Shown: positions 24,035 through 35,689, counted from the first letter of the stretch. The stretch: DNA of 64,000 bases from Rhizomys pruinosus (GCA_009823505.1 VZQC01011955.1:1992929-2056928); one strand, 5' to 3'. The notes: generated by a model not told the origin, from the letters alone. Numbers and translations: made by a program.

Positions 24035-24431
24035 CTGGGACCGCTGGGACAAACTGCCACAGTCTGAGCAGTTTATGCAATAGAAATGGAATGTCTCACA
24101 GTTCTGAATGCGTTATCTGAGGTCAGGTGCAGGTATGCTTTCTCCAGAACTGCAAGGAAGAATCTGCCAAAGGCCTGTACCAAAGCATCTGAGCTCACGA
24201 TCTTTGGCTGTCCTTGATCATAGATGTGTCACTCTGATCTCTGGCTTTGTTGTCACTTAGTGTTCTCCCTATGAACAAATGTCCAAATGTCTCTTTTTCA
24301 CAATAAATGCCTATCTTTTTGGATTGAAGGTCCACTCCACTCCAATATGATGTCATTTTAGTCAATCGTAGATGTAATGACATAATTTCAGAAAAAGTCA
24401 CATTCCAGGGTAATGAAGGTTAGGACTTCAG
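24035..24431 (+). mobile_element. Ancient mammalian LTR-like repeat
   Basis: The order of motifs matches a common old mammalian repeat: CTGGGACAAACTGCCACAG, AATGTCTCACAGTTCTG, AAGAATCTGCC, ATCTTTGGCTGTCCTTG, then CACTCCAATATGATGTC, AGTCACATTCCAG and GGTTAGGACTTCAG. I read it as a diverged LTR-type element, probably MaLR/MLT-like, but the exact family is from memory and not certain. The same family recurs at 58605-59003. Its 3' end runs straight into the inverted repeat. Confidence 0.55.
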
Positions 24432-24533
24432 TATACTGTTTCTGTGGAGCAGTTCTACTGGTATCTACTGATATCTACTGGTATCTACTGGTATCTACTG
24501 ATACCAGTAGAACTGCTCCACAGAAACAGTATA
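24432..24533. repeat. Perfect inverted repeat with 34-bp arms and decamer loop
   Basis: The left arm 24432-24465 is the exact reverse complement of the right arm 24500-24533. The 34-bp spacer consists of near-perfect copies of the decamer GTATCTACTG. Allowing a 2-base bulge, the stem extends about five more base pairs outwards. In the ITPK1 pre-mRNA it would form a long stem-loop. No known RNA family was recognised. Confidence 0.95.
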
Positions 24534-25684
24534 TACTGGTATGGTGGGTATCAGCTCTTCCCATTGAACGTTATGATGCCATGGCCCTTGATGGCCCCTG
24601 ACTTTATTTATTTCTTTGTTGTCCATATCCCTTGACCAGGGTCTGGGGTTCTGAGATCAAGGCCCTTGGCTGCTGTTCCCCACTATTGTCTCAGTACTTG
24701 AGCAAGGTCAGCACAGAGCAGCCCTCCAGAGTGGTACCAGCACTCAGGAAAAATTCAGGAGAATGAAGAGCCATCTCTTATGGGTGATTTGTGAAGGAAC
24801 ACTGGTTTCTTTTATGATCTAAATTTTAGATCAAGGACAGAAGCAAGGAGGGCTGCTGGTGCCCGTCAGGTGGACACAAGCCACTTTCCACTTCATTTTT
24901 GTGCACATTCTGCAATGTGCTTTGCTGAGTCTGTTGCTCCCTCAATCTCAGTCCCTCATATGGTCAATTCTGGGTTCTTATGGCCCTGAGCTCAGAAAAG
25001 CACACCTTGCCATGGCTCATGCTTTCTTCGCTTTGTGATGTTTCAGGTGTGGGGAGGAAGCTGATGCCCTGGGGAGTGTTGATGACTTCTTATGTTGCCC
25101 TTATCCTGGACGTGTGTGGGACTGTCCAATCTAGATAGAGGCTGAGAGGCAGAGTTCCCAGATGCCCATGGCCTACTTAGAGGGACAAGACTTAGGCCAG
25201 CAAGCTGGGTAGGTGACCAAGGATCGGCCGCTCCTCCCTCTGCTGCTGCTTCTGTCTCTGTGGGAGCCATGGAACCTTTAGCCTCCAGGGTCATGGTGTA
25301 AGTGTGGCTGTGAACATAGATGTAGAAGGTCTCTGGGCCTCTCAAATGCCTTATGGCCATGTCTTCTATGTAAGGGCTGGGTTCTAGGCCTGGAACTGGG
25401 TGGCTCCTGGGTTTGTAGCCCAGGAACGTCTGGACTTCTCCCCTGCTAGGTTAGGGCCTGCAACTTACTCTTGGGCCACTTGGGATTTGCAAAATTTGTT
25501 GACTGGTTACTTCTGGTGGCGTATATAGTATCCCTTCTTCCCTCCGAAGCCCAGCACAGGAGGGCCAGACCTAGGAGACTTATGGAGAAAATGTCTGCAG
25601 AAGGTCAGTAAGGGATGGCTGGGAGGAAGGGAATGGGTGAGAATTTGTGATCAGACAACATAACATTTGGACCTGCCCTTTCCT
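24534..25684. other. Intron stretch without recognised gene
   Basis: Ordinary intronic sequence. Nothing could be named. Confidence 0.5.
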
Positions 25685-25699
25685 AGCAGTGGCATTTTA

Positions 25700-25864
25700 T
25701 TATTTTTTATTTTATTTTTTTGGTCTTTTCAAGACAGGGTCTCCCTGTAGCCCCAGCTGTCCTGGAATTCACTCTGTAGACCAGGCTGGCCTTGAACTCA
25801 CAAAGATCCGCCTGCCTCTGCCTCCCGAGTGCTAGGATTAAAGGCGTGCGCCGCCACGCCCAGC
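25700..25864 (-). mobile_element. B1 SINE with 15-bp target-site duplication
   Basis: Young B1 in reverse orientation, with CCCGAGTGCTAGGATTAAAGGCG and a T-rich tail near 25700. It is flanked by AGCAGTGGCATTTTA at 25685-25699 and 25865-25879, an exact 15-bp target-site duplication. Little divergence suggests a fairly recent insertion. Confidence 0.96.
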
Positions 25865-25879
25865 AGCAGTGGCATTTTA

Positions 25880-27090
25880 AGAGTGATATAATCTCCCTCT
25901 GTCTTCATTTTCTTAGAGCAAAGTAGAATAACATTTGCTTGCAGTGATGCTTGTATAAGTGCCCAGTACCTGTTGTGTGGAAAGGTAGCTGCACTGGTGA
26001 ATGCATAGACGGGTCAATGTTCTGAATCTCCCCAGTCCCAAGGTCTCATTCAACGTGGTCTGCTGCCCCGGCCCAAGCAGGCACTGCCAGGCCACGTGGA
26101 ACTACAGAAAGGAACAGGAACCTTTCGTGACCTTGGAGAGGTTGCAAAAGCACAGGCTGAGAATCTCACAGTGGGCACGCTTGGCCAGGCCAGGCCAGGC
26201 CAGGCTGTGTCAGTCCCTCTGAAGTAGACTGGGGGTGGTTGGGAACTGGCATTGTGCCTGGGTCCCTGAACGTACCTGAAAGACACTGACTGTTTGGCAT
26301 TGGAAGTGACAGCTCCCCCAAGAACTGAGACTGATGAAGGCTGGAGAGACTGAGAGCAGAGGCTGGGACACAAGGACTGGCACCCTCCACAGTGGGGCTT
26401 CCTGAGGGCTTGCTCTGGGCTGGCTTGCTGCTAAAGCTCTCCCAATATTGCATCATCCAAGGTGAAATACAGGAGTGGGTGCCAGGAATTGGACTGACTG
26501 AGGAAACAGACACAGATGGGCTGAAAGTCACTGCCTACACCTGCCTGCCCTACTTCATCATCCCCAGTCCTAACAACTAGAATCCAAAGGCCTCTCTACT
26601 GGCATGGGGTCCTAGTGAGAGACACCCTCCCTCATAAATGGAGTAATTCATGTGCAGTGCTTATAAGTGGGCTGGCTATAGAGCAGACACTCAGTGTATG
26701 CTAGCTACTGGCTGGATTTGAACTCAGGACTTTCTGCCTCTAAACCTGTTCTTACATAGTGCTTAGCTGGTAACCTAAGAACATCAAAGAAGTAAGACAG
26801 GTTTCTGGTTTGAAACTCCAGGTAGTATGTTGCGAGAAGACTCCCCCTCACCTGAGCCTGCAGGGCCCCTAGCTCCTCTTCCCCTGCGAAGGCTGCCGCT
26901 TGCATCATACTGCGATGCTGTGGACATGGACAAGCAAATCTCTGTAGCTTCATTCTGCCCTCACACACCACAGTACACTGCACCGGGTCACTTTCTAAGC
27001 TTTTCCATGGCAGCTTGATAGCCCACTGGGTCCCTTCTACGTGGATTTGTTTTAATAATTTTTTAAACATTTTTTAAAAATTTTATTCAT
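25880..27090. other. Intron stretch with possible MIR relics
   Basis: A short GGCCA pentamer array lies at 26182-26206. Two MIR-like fragments are suspected around 26650-26780 (CAGACACTCAGTGTATGCTAGC and GGATTTGAACTCAGGACTTTC). No exon was recognised. Confidence 0.45.
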
Positions 27091-27336
27091 GGGGCTGGAG
27101 AGATGGCCTAGCGGTTAAGAGCACCGACTGCTCTTATAGAGGACCTGGGTTCGATCCCCAGCACCCACGTGGCGGCCGAGAACCGTCTGTAACTCCAATT
27201 CCAGGAGAGCTCCAGTTCCAAGGGAATCCGAGACCCTCTTCTGACCTCCGCAGCATTGCACGACACGGGTGCACAGACCTACATGCAGACAGTACATTCA
27301 TACACATACAAAAATAAATTAAAAAAATAAAATAAA
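27091..27336 (+). mobile_element. B2-type SINE
   Basis: Sense copy beginning GGGGCTGGAGAGATGGCC, with GGTTCGATCCCCAGCACCC, a partly duplicated CTCCAATTCCAGGAGAGCTCCAGTTCC segment and an A-rich tail of AATAAATTAAAAAAATAAAAT type. Well preserved. Confidence 0.93.
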
Positions 27337-27475
27337 ATGATTTATTTGCATACAAACTTTATGAGTCAACAAAAAATAAGAAAATGTTATGAACAGGAAG
27401 TATAAGAGCAAGAGGTAAAATTGGAAAAACCCCGTGGCATGGTGGCAGCCAAAAGGCCCAGTGGTGGTGACATTC

Positions 27476-27476
27476 N
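27476..27476. other. Assembly gap or ambiguous base (single N)
   Basis: A lone N occurs at the point where a reverse-oriented B2-type SINE should begin with its A-rich end. The SINE to the right lacks about 100 bp of its expected tail side, so the N probably marks a collapsed gap rather than one uncertain base. Confidence 0.8.
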
Positions 27477-27629
27477 GTCAGAAGAGGGTGTCGGATTCCC
27501 CTGGAACTGGAGTTCTCCTGGAATTGGAGTTTCAGATGGTTCTCGGCCGCCATGTGGGTGCTGGGGATCGACCCAGGTCCTCCGCAAGAGCGGTTGGCAT
27601 TCTCAACTGCTAGGCCATCTCTCCAGCCC
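27477..27629 (-). mobile_element. B2-type SINE, truncated at the N
   Basis: Starts mid-element at GTCAGAAGAGGGTGTCGG and runs through GGGGATCGACCCAGGTCCTC to TAGGCCATCTCTCCAGCCCC. It belongs to the same subfamily as 10610 and 55381. The open frames across it are repeat-derived. Confidence 0.92.
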
Positions 27630-29750
27630 CTTAATAATTTTTTGGTGCTTATAAATAATGCCCCATGTGTTGGCTGCCAGCAAGATGGAGAAACCAGGGT
27701 TCCAGTGCTGTATACACTTGGGGTTACTTCCATAGTGGGGGAGGGGTTCCCGTGCTTCCTGATGGGGGATTGGGTGTTCTGGAGATCTCTGGCTCCTCCC
27801 TCTGGGGTTTCAGAACTGCCCTCCATCTAGAGCAGTAAACTGGCCCAGATGCCTAGGCAGATGCTCTCCTGCTGGTTGGCAAGAACGACCTCAGACATAA
27901 CCTTGGGCTATGTTGTCACTGCTGTCACTTCCAGGGAAAGTGTCTGTGCCAGCCGTTCCCTCTGGAGAAAGCAGAGGGCTTTGAAACTGTTCTGGAGCAC
28001 AGGAATGGGAGGGGGGGTGGGGGGTGGCTCTCCCTCCGCACTGCTGGTCCAACCTGAACTCATTATTCTGTCTCTTAGTTGTTGCCTAGACCTTACTTGT
28101 CTAACTTCTAAATGGTCAACCAGACTCCTGCTGTTCCAGACAGGGAGATTAAGGGAAATAATATGCATGATTTGTTCAGTTCAGCACCTGGTATGGGGCA
28201 AGGCTCCTGTAGTTCTGGAGGAGAAAGGATTACTTGGATCATCCTGGCAGACGGCCGACAAGGATTAAATTGAAGCCAGAGAAAATCCAGCCTCACTTGA
28301 TCACGAATGAAATCCCCGTTGCTGACATCTGTGTGGTGGGCTGGCATTGCCTGATATCTGGGCCTTTGGCATGTGCTGGTGATGGCTGTGGGAAGGGCAT
28401 TTCCTTAACCTCACTTTGCAGGTGAGGAAGCAGGCTGGGGGTGTGGGATGCACCCTCCCTGAGCCTTTGCGCCCAGATACTCAGCCCTGCTGTCTGAGCC
28501 TTTGGTGTTCTTCTGCCTGGGATGGCTGAGGTGGAGAGGAATTGGCAGAGAGCTGAGGCAAGAGCATCCCGAAACCTCTTCTTCAGCCTCAGCCTCAGCC
28601 TCCTGCACATACATACTTAGCTGACTTTGGGATATAGCCTGTGACTCCCTGAATATAGGCTTGGATCTGCCAGCTCTTGTCTGTTCCTTCCCCTTCTTTA
28701 TTTTCTAGTCTCTGTGTGTTTTCCCCTCAGGATGGGAAGAGATTGCCTGGCATCAGAGGGAGGGTTTACTTCCCATCATGCTATCTTGGGCCCAGGGACA
28801 CCCCTGTGAACAGTAACAAAATGAGCAGCCCACTTGGCCAAGGTGCCCACAGTTGAGGCACTGGTGGGTAAGGGGAGGGGACTCCTGATGGCTTTCCTGG
28901 GTCCTGGAGAATAGCCAGGTTCGTGATGTGACTTGTTGAAGATTTCACTTAAAGATCCTCAGAGATGAACAAGTCCTCTTCCCCTTAGAGAGTCAGTCTC
29001 TGTTCCTGTATTTCATCCAAATATCAGACTGTAGCTTAACAGAAAAAAAGTCCATCCAAACCCTACAGGGGCCCATCTGCTAACATTTCGCGCTTCCCCT
29101 CTCAATAAATGAAAGAAGAAATGGGTAGGGAACTTCCTGTCATATGAGTCAGGTAGACACGTGGTTCTGTGTTGTCAGATGACCTGAAATCCTGGGGGCC
29201 GAGACACTGACTCCTCACTTCCACTGCGTGTCTTAGGGGCAGTAGTAGTGTCTGTCTACCAGGAATACTCAGTGTGTAGCCTCATCTCTAGGGTTACTGG
29301 ACCAGTGCCACCAGGAAAGCAGGAGCCCCCCCACCCCCACCCCGAGCCACCCACTCATAATTCAGTTTCTTCCCAGGTAGAGACACGAAGCACTTTCTTC
29401 ACAGGTTGCTGGCCAGAACTCCTCGTGTCTACTCCTCATGTCTGACTTCTGGGGAGCCGTGGAGTGCTGTGCTGTCACACTTTCAGTTCTCCACAGCAAA
29501 TGTCCCATCAACTCAGACTTCTTTGCTGCTGTCTTGTTGGCTCCTGAATGTCTCCTTGAGGTGGACGTGCCCATCACCTTGCACCAGTCCCCGTGCTTTC
29601 ATAGGTGTTCTGGGCCTTCATACTTGCCCATGTGAACTCTTAGACATCTAAGAGTGGGCTTTGTGAGCCGGAGAGCATGGTGTTTAGCCTTTCAGTGTGA
29701 TCTCAAACTGGCGTTCAAAGTTCCTGAGACTGTGGGTCAATCTTGTCTTC
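27630..29750. other. Intron stretch without recognised gene
   Basis: Contains a G-rich run at 28007-28027 and a possible MIR relic near 28135-28200. The 139-residue frame at 27849-28268 has no recognisable domain or conserved-looking composition. Confidence 0.5.
28007..28027 (+). repeat. G-run cluster, possible quadruplex
   Basis: G3, A, G7, T, G6, T, G2 on the sense strand. The G7 run can be split, giving four runs of at least three. Confidence 0.55.
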
Positions 29751-29767
29751 TCCTGCCCCCATCTGTG

Positions 29768-30075
29768 GGGTATGTGTGTATTTGGGTAGGTGTGCATACA
29801 GGTGTATGTGCACATGTGTGCTTGTGCATGGGGAAGCCAGAGCTTGACTTCAGGTGTCTTTCTCAGTGACTGACCCTGGCTTATCAATTTGGCTAAGCTG
29901 GCCGGCCAGTGAGCTGCTGGGATTTACCTGTTCGCCCTTGCAGCCCCCCCCTTCAGTGCTGGAGCTACAGATACGTGCTGCTGTGCCTGGCTTTTACATG
30001 CATGCTGGGGGTTTTAGCTCAGGTCCTCATGCTTGTGTGGTGGGCGCTTTACAGATTGAGCCATCTTCCTAGGTG
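29768..30075 (-). mobile_element. B4-type SINE region
   Basis: A GT-rich lead is followed by the phrases GGCTAAGCTGGCCGGCCAGTGAG, GTGCTGGAGCTACAGATACG, TTTTAGCTCAGGTCCTCATG and GATTGAGCCATCTTCC, in the order of the B4-like element at 15-217 and at 59220. Diverged. Confidence 0.65.
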
Positions 30076-31309
30076 CTCAGTCCCTTTCTTAAGTTGTGCT
30101 GGTGGATGGCTCTGTACCTCTCTGAATAAAACGGGCTCATGTTTTCCAAATAGTGCCACAAGGGACTGCCATCATCTTAGCCCTCCCCGCGGGTGTAAGG
30201 GTCACTACTCTTCTGCCTTAATTGAGTAGGTGCCTTGTCCCATTACCCTGGTCCTGGGGATAGTTACTGGGGAGCTGAGGAACTGGTCAGGGAGTGCAAG
30301 CACCAATTTCCTCCTCTGATCTGAGGCAGAGGCCATTGGGACAATCAGTACAGACCTCATTAAGGGATACATGACACTCCTTTGGGAGTGAGGTGCTCCT
30401 GTAGGAAGCCTGCGTGTCTTCCCTGAGCCTGCCTTTGGAATCAAACCCACAGAGAGGCCCTACTGCCTTTTGGGGTCCATTCATCAAAGGCCCAGATCAG
30501 AGACCTACTTCTGTCTGCAAGGCTGCAACCTTGGGGCTGTCCTTTCTGACCAGATCCCAGGACTCTCAGAGGGCATGCAGACATACACCTTTGATCTGGG
30601 CCATTTGTTACACTCAGCCCTGGCTGAGGCAAAACTTTTGATGCAGTGGCTTCCATTTGAAGTCACAGCTGAAAACACACCACTCCTTGAGCTGCATGCA
30701 GGGAAGAAAGGGGAAGGAAGGCCCAGGTACCCAGGACATCCTTTGGTGTGAACAGTGGTTGTCTGGTACCAGCAGGAGAAAACGCTTGGTTTCCATACCA
30801 TGAAACTCCATGCCCTTGGGCATGTCATGAAAACTCTACGACTCAGTATCTTCATCTGCGTCCCATACAGCCAGCACTTGTTGTGAGCACAGCATGTAGC
30901 ATGCAGTAAGCACATGTGGATGGTAGCTGTCGCTAATAACCACAGCAAGCTGAGGTATGGCAGCACACGCTTTGGGGTTGCAGTGTGAGCCAGCTGGTAC
31001 TAGTACTAGTACCCAGGCTTTGCAGAATTCAAGCTCTGGCCTGTGTTGAGCTTTTATGACACAGTGCCACCAGGGAGGTTCACAAAGAGTAAGGAGAGGG
31101 TGACACTACAGCTGACGTTTATTGAGCCTGTGGTACTCATTGACGAGGAACTGTTAACATGGGTGTGAAGCTGTGTGCCCTCAGAGTATCCTTTGACCAC
31201 TGTATTCCTCCCGGGGCAGGGGGAGGGGGAAGCTCCTGCCTCAAATTGTCTTGAGAATTTATGAGTCCCCTGTGTGTGAAGTGTCCTGTGTCTCCCCCCC
31301 CATCCCACC

Positions 31310-31311
<2 letters not shown>
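30076..31311. other. Intron stretch without recognised gene
   Basis: Nothing coding was recognised. It holds an 18-bp perfect palindrome at 30996-31013 built from TAGTAC units. Confidence 0.5.

Positions 31312-31357
<46 letters not shown>
31312..31357. repeat. GT dinucleotide microsatellite
   Basis: About 23 uninterrupted TG units. Confidence 0.95.
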
Positions 31358-31359
<2 letters not shown>

Positions 31360-32717
31360 GTTCTCAGAGCAGGGCCTGAGAAGGTATTCCGGAGTTGTGT
31401 GTGGTAAAGGACTGCGAGGCATTTTTAGGCAACAGACTGAGAACACAGTGGCTATGAAGACCAGTCTGGCTCCAGTTCCAGCCTCAGTTTTGTAGCTTTT
31501 GAGCTTTGAAGTCAGTCGCAGCCTGTTCAGGCCATCCAGGGGACTATTGTGGTGCTATGCACTTTGCAATGAAGGCCCCTGAAGGGGCAGAATTGATGAG
31601 CAGCCTGCAGGATGGGAGTGGGAGAGAGTTGTCTGTGCTTTGGGAAGCAGTAGATGAAGGAAACAGCCATGCAGTGGGGAATCAGGGGTGGTTCTGGGGC
31701 ATAGGCCAAGGATCCGGGGTGGTATAGTCAGATGAGGGAGCTCTGAATTCTTGTGTGGGGCAAGGAGAGCTGAGAAATGTGAAAGGTCAGTGAACGGTTG
31801 CTCTGGGATTCGCCACAGCCCTGTGCATAATGGAGGGTGTTAATAGCACCCTCATTTTACAGATAGGGAAACTGAGGACTCAGTATAGCTAGATAACGTT
31901 GGCTACACAGAACAGTGTGTTGGTCTGCCTTGCTCACATTTGTTCTAGGTGTCGACTGTGGGCGGGGCAGCATCAGGACCTAGCTCAGAGCAGGCCTAGC
32001 TGGGTTGGGTTACCAGGTAGGCATCGTTCTGTTAATTATTGTTATTTTGGAAGTCAGAGGTGACTCCTGGGCCACTGGGATTTGCAGGCTTTGTCCCATC
32101 TCCTTCCAGCCCTGCCCCCACAGCCTGTAAGCCTTGCTGCCTTTGTCACTGAGGGAAACAGTGTTCCCTTGTTCTCTGAACCATGTGCACTGCGTGAACA
32201 GTGTTCAGCATTGGCCTCATAGGACAGTGTGACTTGGAAGCAGAGCACCCACAGACCACTTCTGGCCTCATGGACAGCCCTTTCATTGAGATGCTCTTAC
32301 CACTTACTGAGGGACAAATCCGACCCCTTCCAAGGAAAGAACAAGAAGTCCCTGGGAATGTTCTTCGCTGGGAGCAGAGTGGTCAAAACAGAATGGCAGA
32401 CATGCACTGAGTTCTCTGATGCCCAGTCCCTGTCTGGGAGATCATGCTTTGGCTGAGCTGCTGTTGTGAAGCCTCTCCCAACTGTCCCCATCTGTGAGGT
32501 TCACTCTCCTGAGGGTCCCTCCTTTCTGTGTTCCCCTGTGGCATCTGGTCCCGGGAGCCCTTCTCCCCTGGTATGCATTATTCAGACTTCTAACGAGGGC
32601 CATTTCCTTTCAAGCCAGCTGGGAGGCTTCTTTGAGGTATTTTCAGAGGACTGAACCCTTTCAGGGTGATCATGGTTTGTCCACTTGAGGAAAAATGGAA
32701 AAGTACCACTCAGAGAT
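31358..32717. other. Intron stretch with a probable MIR
   Basis: A MIR-like core is visible at about 31830-31905 (CATTTTACAGATAGGGAAACTGAGG). Otherwise nothing was recognised. Confidence 0.5.
31830..31905 (+). mobile_element. Probable MIR fragment
   Basis: TTTTACAGATAGGGAAACTGAGG is the highly characteristic MIR core phrase, in sense orientation. Confidence 0.6.
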
Positions 32718-32826
32718 GCCCCTGTAGAGCCAGACATGCTGACACATACCTGTGACCACAGCACAAGAGGCAGAGCCAGCGGAATGGCTGCAGGTTCAAG
32801 GCCAGCCTGTGCTGCAGAGCGAGGTC
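32718..32826 (+). mobile_element. Degenerate B1-type SINE
   Basis: CAGACATGCTGACACATACCTG, then AAGAGGCAGAGCCAGCGG and GTTCAAGGCCAGCCTGTGC are recognisable B1 landmarks. Heavily diverged and truncated. Confidence 0.7.
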
Positions 32827-33464
32827 CTTGCAGTCCCCCGAAGAAAGGAGAGATGCTGGGGCAGGAGGTGGCTGTGCACAGAGTGCAGAGCTACCAGCCC
32901 AGCATGTATCCCGCATTGCTGATCTTATGAAAGGGCTTTACTGGCATAAAATGCTTGGAAAATACACAAAGGAAGGTGGCTGCCTTCCAGACTCAACTGT
33001 TTACCTTCAGCAGAGCAGCCAGGAACGCAGGGAGCTTATTTTCCAAACAGCCCCTGGTTGTCAGGTCTACAGGCCTCAGGCTGATGTCCACCTCTTTCCC
33101 TGATCCTCAGGGGACCTCTGGCTTTTCTCCGACTAGTTTCTCTCCCTTTATACTGCAGGGAGGACTGGAGATGTGGGAACCAACCTTGGGGATGCTCCTA
33201 GTCTCACTCTGGCAACCCAGTTTTCTCTTGGTAGCTGTCATGGTTTGAAAACATTGACTTTGTTCATGGCGTGTATCAGAGTGGAACCCAGCAGGAATGC
33301 CTTGGGTGCCTCGAGTGGCTCCTTTCCTGACGGCTTCCCCACTTCTCTTCAAAATCTGCTGGGGTTAGATGGGACGGTGATATGGAGTCAGCAGATAGAG
33401 CCAGATAGGCCCTTGCAGTTTCCTCAGTGGGCGTGGAGGCCAGGATCATGGCAAACACAGATCA
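32827..33464. other. Intron stretch without recognised features
   Basis: No exon or repeat could be named. Confidence 0.5.
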
Positions 33465-33702
33465 GCTGGTGACTGGCAGGCCTCACACGGACTGGGGTCT
33501 GCTGGTGACTGGCAGGCCTCACACGGACTGGGGTCAGCTGGTGACTGGCAGGCCTCACACGGACTGGGGTCAGCTGGTGACTGGCAGGCCTCACACAGAC
33601 TGGGGTCTGCTGGTGACTGGCAGGCCTCACATGGACTGGGGTCAGCTGGTGACTGGCAGGCCTCACACGGACTGGGGTCAGCTGGTGACTGGCAGGCCTT
33701 CA
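33465..33702. repeat. 36-bp minisatellite, about 6.6 copies
   Basis: Unit GCTGGTGACTGGCAGGCCTC followed by 16 bp (ACACGGACTGGGGTCW, with last bases CA or CT). Units start at 33465, 33501, 33537, 33573, 33609, 33645 and 33681 (partial). Units differ only at a few sites, such as the final CA/CT and ACACGG/ACACAG/ACATGG. Because 36 is a multiple of three, both strands show long repetitive open frames (PHTDWG on +, CEACQS or VRPASHQ on -) that are by-products. Confidence 0.97.
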
Positions 33703-35193
33703 TCCACTTTGAGCTACATGGCTTGGTTGGCCCATTTTCTGTCTTGGGTTCTTGGGGTTCTGGTGCTAGGAGATGAGAAGGTCGCCCCCAGCCCTTGGCC
33801 TTACTGTTGGATCTCAGAAGACATGCAGGAGGCAGAGGCAGAGTGATCACCTGAAGTCTGAGACCAGCCCACCTCTTTCAAAAAACAAAAGACACTTGGC
33901 CTCTACCCTTCCCCTCCTTGCCTGGTGTCTCAGCTGTATTTGTTTTGTTCTGTACACAAGTTTGTCACCATGGAAGGGAGGCACAATCTTCGGAGATTTC
34001 TTATTGGGAGGTCTCTGGGATTTTTTTCTTCTTCTTTAATTAGGGGTGATCGTTAACATCTTTCCTGGCAGACCATAAAAAGTAGAGTTAAGGGCATCAT
34101 CAGGAAAGAGCCAGCACATTCCGAAGGCTTACCAGAAAAGAGTTAAAATAAGAGACATCTATGACAGGTGTGGGCAGGACCCAAGAGGCTAACAAGACAG
34201 AATACCCCCCATGTGAACAAGCGTGGTGAATTCTTACCATCCCTAGACCTGCTGGGACGGGGGAACACAAAGGGGAACTGAACTGGAACCTCAGAGGGAG
34301 CAGGTAGTCTCAGGATAGGGGCAGTGCACAGATATCAGGAGGCCCGCAGGTGGCGTGAGGACCAGGTTGGGTCAGCATCCTGCCTGCCTTTCCTCCTGTC
34401 TTCTGCTGGCCCCAGAGCACAGCAGCTGTGTGGACAGAGTGGACACGGGAGGAGATGGAGGGTGAGTCTCCAGGGTAGAGCAGTTGCCTTAGGTCCCAGT
34501 TTGCATCCAAGCCGAGCCCTTCTGCCTAGATCCTAGGCAGTTTTTAAAGTCTCTGTCCTTATTTGTCTTACTTGTAAAATCTTTTGCATGGTGCTTGGGA
34601 ATAAAAGGAAGCAAGCTCATACGTTGTTAGCCTGGTGTCTCCTCAGAGCCACCATTTGTAGCTATACTGTGTCATGAATAACACAGACACAGCCTTTAAC
34701 CCTGGGAAGAGCTGTTGAGGGTGGGGTAGGGATGGGGGCGTGTGGCCTTTTCTGGCCTTGTTGAGGCTTTGTGGGGGGTCAGCCAGGTGCTGAGCTGGCA
34801 CTGCTTGCCTCTAAGAGACTGGCCTCACAGGTGATGGTGGCTGTATGCTGACCGCAGACATCTGGCAGGCCAGAAACCCTGGTGTCTGGCTGCCCTGGCT
34901 GTTGGCAAGTGCTTTTGGCTTAGGGTCAGGTAGTACCGTCAGCTGGCCATTCTGGCTCTCTTGGGGCTTGATCTTCCCAACCCCATGTTCTTGAAAAAAC
35001 AAACACATTCCCCAGTGGAGCAGTGCACACAGTGCTCAGCTGACCAGAGGCAACCCTGAACTTCTCCCTGTCAGTGACAAGCCCAGGTTTCAGGGTGGAG
35101 TGCTAGGGCCTCAATTCTTACAGCAGCAACTTCTAGGTTTGCCAAGAATACCACTTCCCCTAGATTTCACAGTCTCATGGAGAAGTTTCTGCT
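33703..35193. other. Intron stretch without recognised gene
   Basis: A fragment at 33825-33890 (AGGAGGCAGAGGCAGAGTGATC, GAGACCAGCCCACC) is probably a B1 relic. Otherwise nothing was seen. Confidence 0.5.
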
Positions 35194-35655
35194 TAGATTA
35201 TTTTTATTTTATGTGTATGAGTATATTGCCTGCATGCGTGTAAGTGCACCCATGTTGTACAGTGCCCATGGAGATCAGAAGAAGGCATTGAATCACCTGG
35301 AACTGGAGTTACAGACAATTGTTTGCTGCCTCATGGGTGCTGGGAATTGAACCTGGCTCCTCTGTAAGAGTAGCCAGTGCTGGGGCTGGAGAGATGGCCT
35401 AGCGGTTAAGAGTGCCGACTGCTCTTGCAGAGGACCTGGGTTCAATCCCCAGCACCCACATGGCGGCTGACAACCGTCTTTAACTCCAGTTCCAGGGGAA
35501 TCTGACACCCTCTTCTGACCTCCGCGGCTTTGCACGGCATGGGTGCACAAACCTACAGGCAGACAGTACATTAATTCACATAAAAATGAATAATACAAAA
35601 GTAAAATTAAAAAAAGAGTAGCCAGTGCTGTTAACTGCTGAGCCATCTCTCCAGG
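35194..35655 (-). mobile_element. Old B3/B2-type SINE, split by a younger SINE
   Basis: Antisense element from TAGATTATTTTTATTTTATG through GGAACTGGAGTTACAGAC and GGGAATTGAACCTGGCTCC, resuming after the inserted SINE with GTTAACTGCTGAGCCATCTC. Its end lies 57 bp before ITPK1 exon A. Confidence 0.88.
35382..35614 (+). mobile_element. B2-type SINE nested in the older SINE
   Basis: Sense copy from GGGGCTGGAGAGATGGCC to an AAGTAAAATTAAAAA tail. Exact 15-bp target-site duplications AGAGTAGCCAGTGCT lie at 35367-35381 and 35615-35629. The opposed orientations of host and guest SINE let parts of them base-pair in RNA just upstream of the splice acceptor. Confidence 0.95.
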
Positions 35656-35689
35656 GGTGGGAAGTAGAAGGGACTCAGGTACTGAACCT

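Noticed and set aside
33427..33850. 139- and 134-residue repeat proteins on opposite strands
   Set aside because: They come from the 36-bp minisatellite, whose unit length keeps frames open on both strands. There is no start context, domain or splice support.
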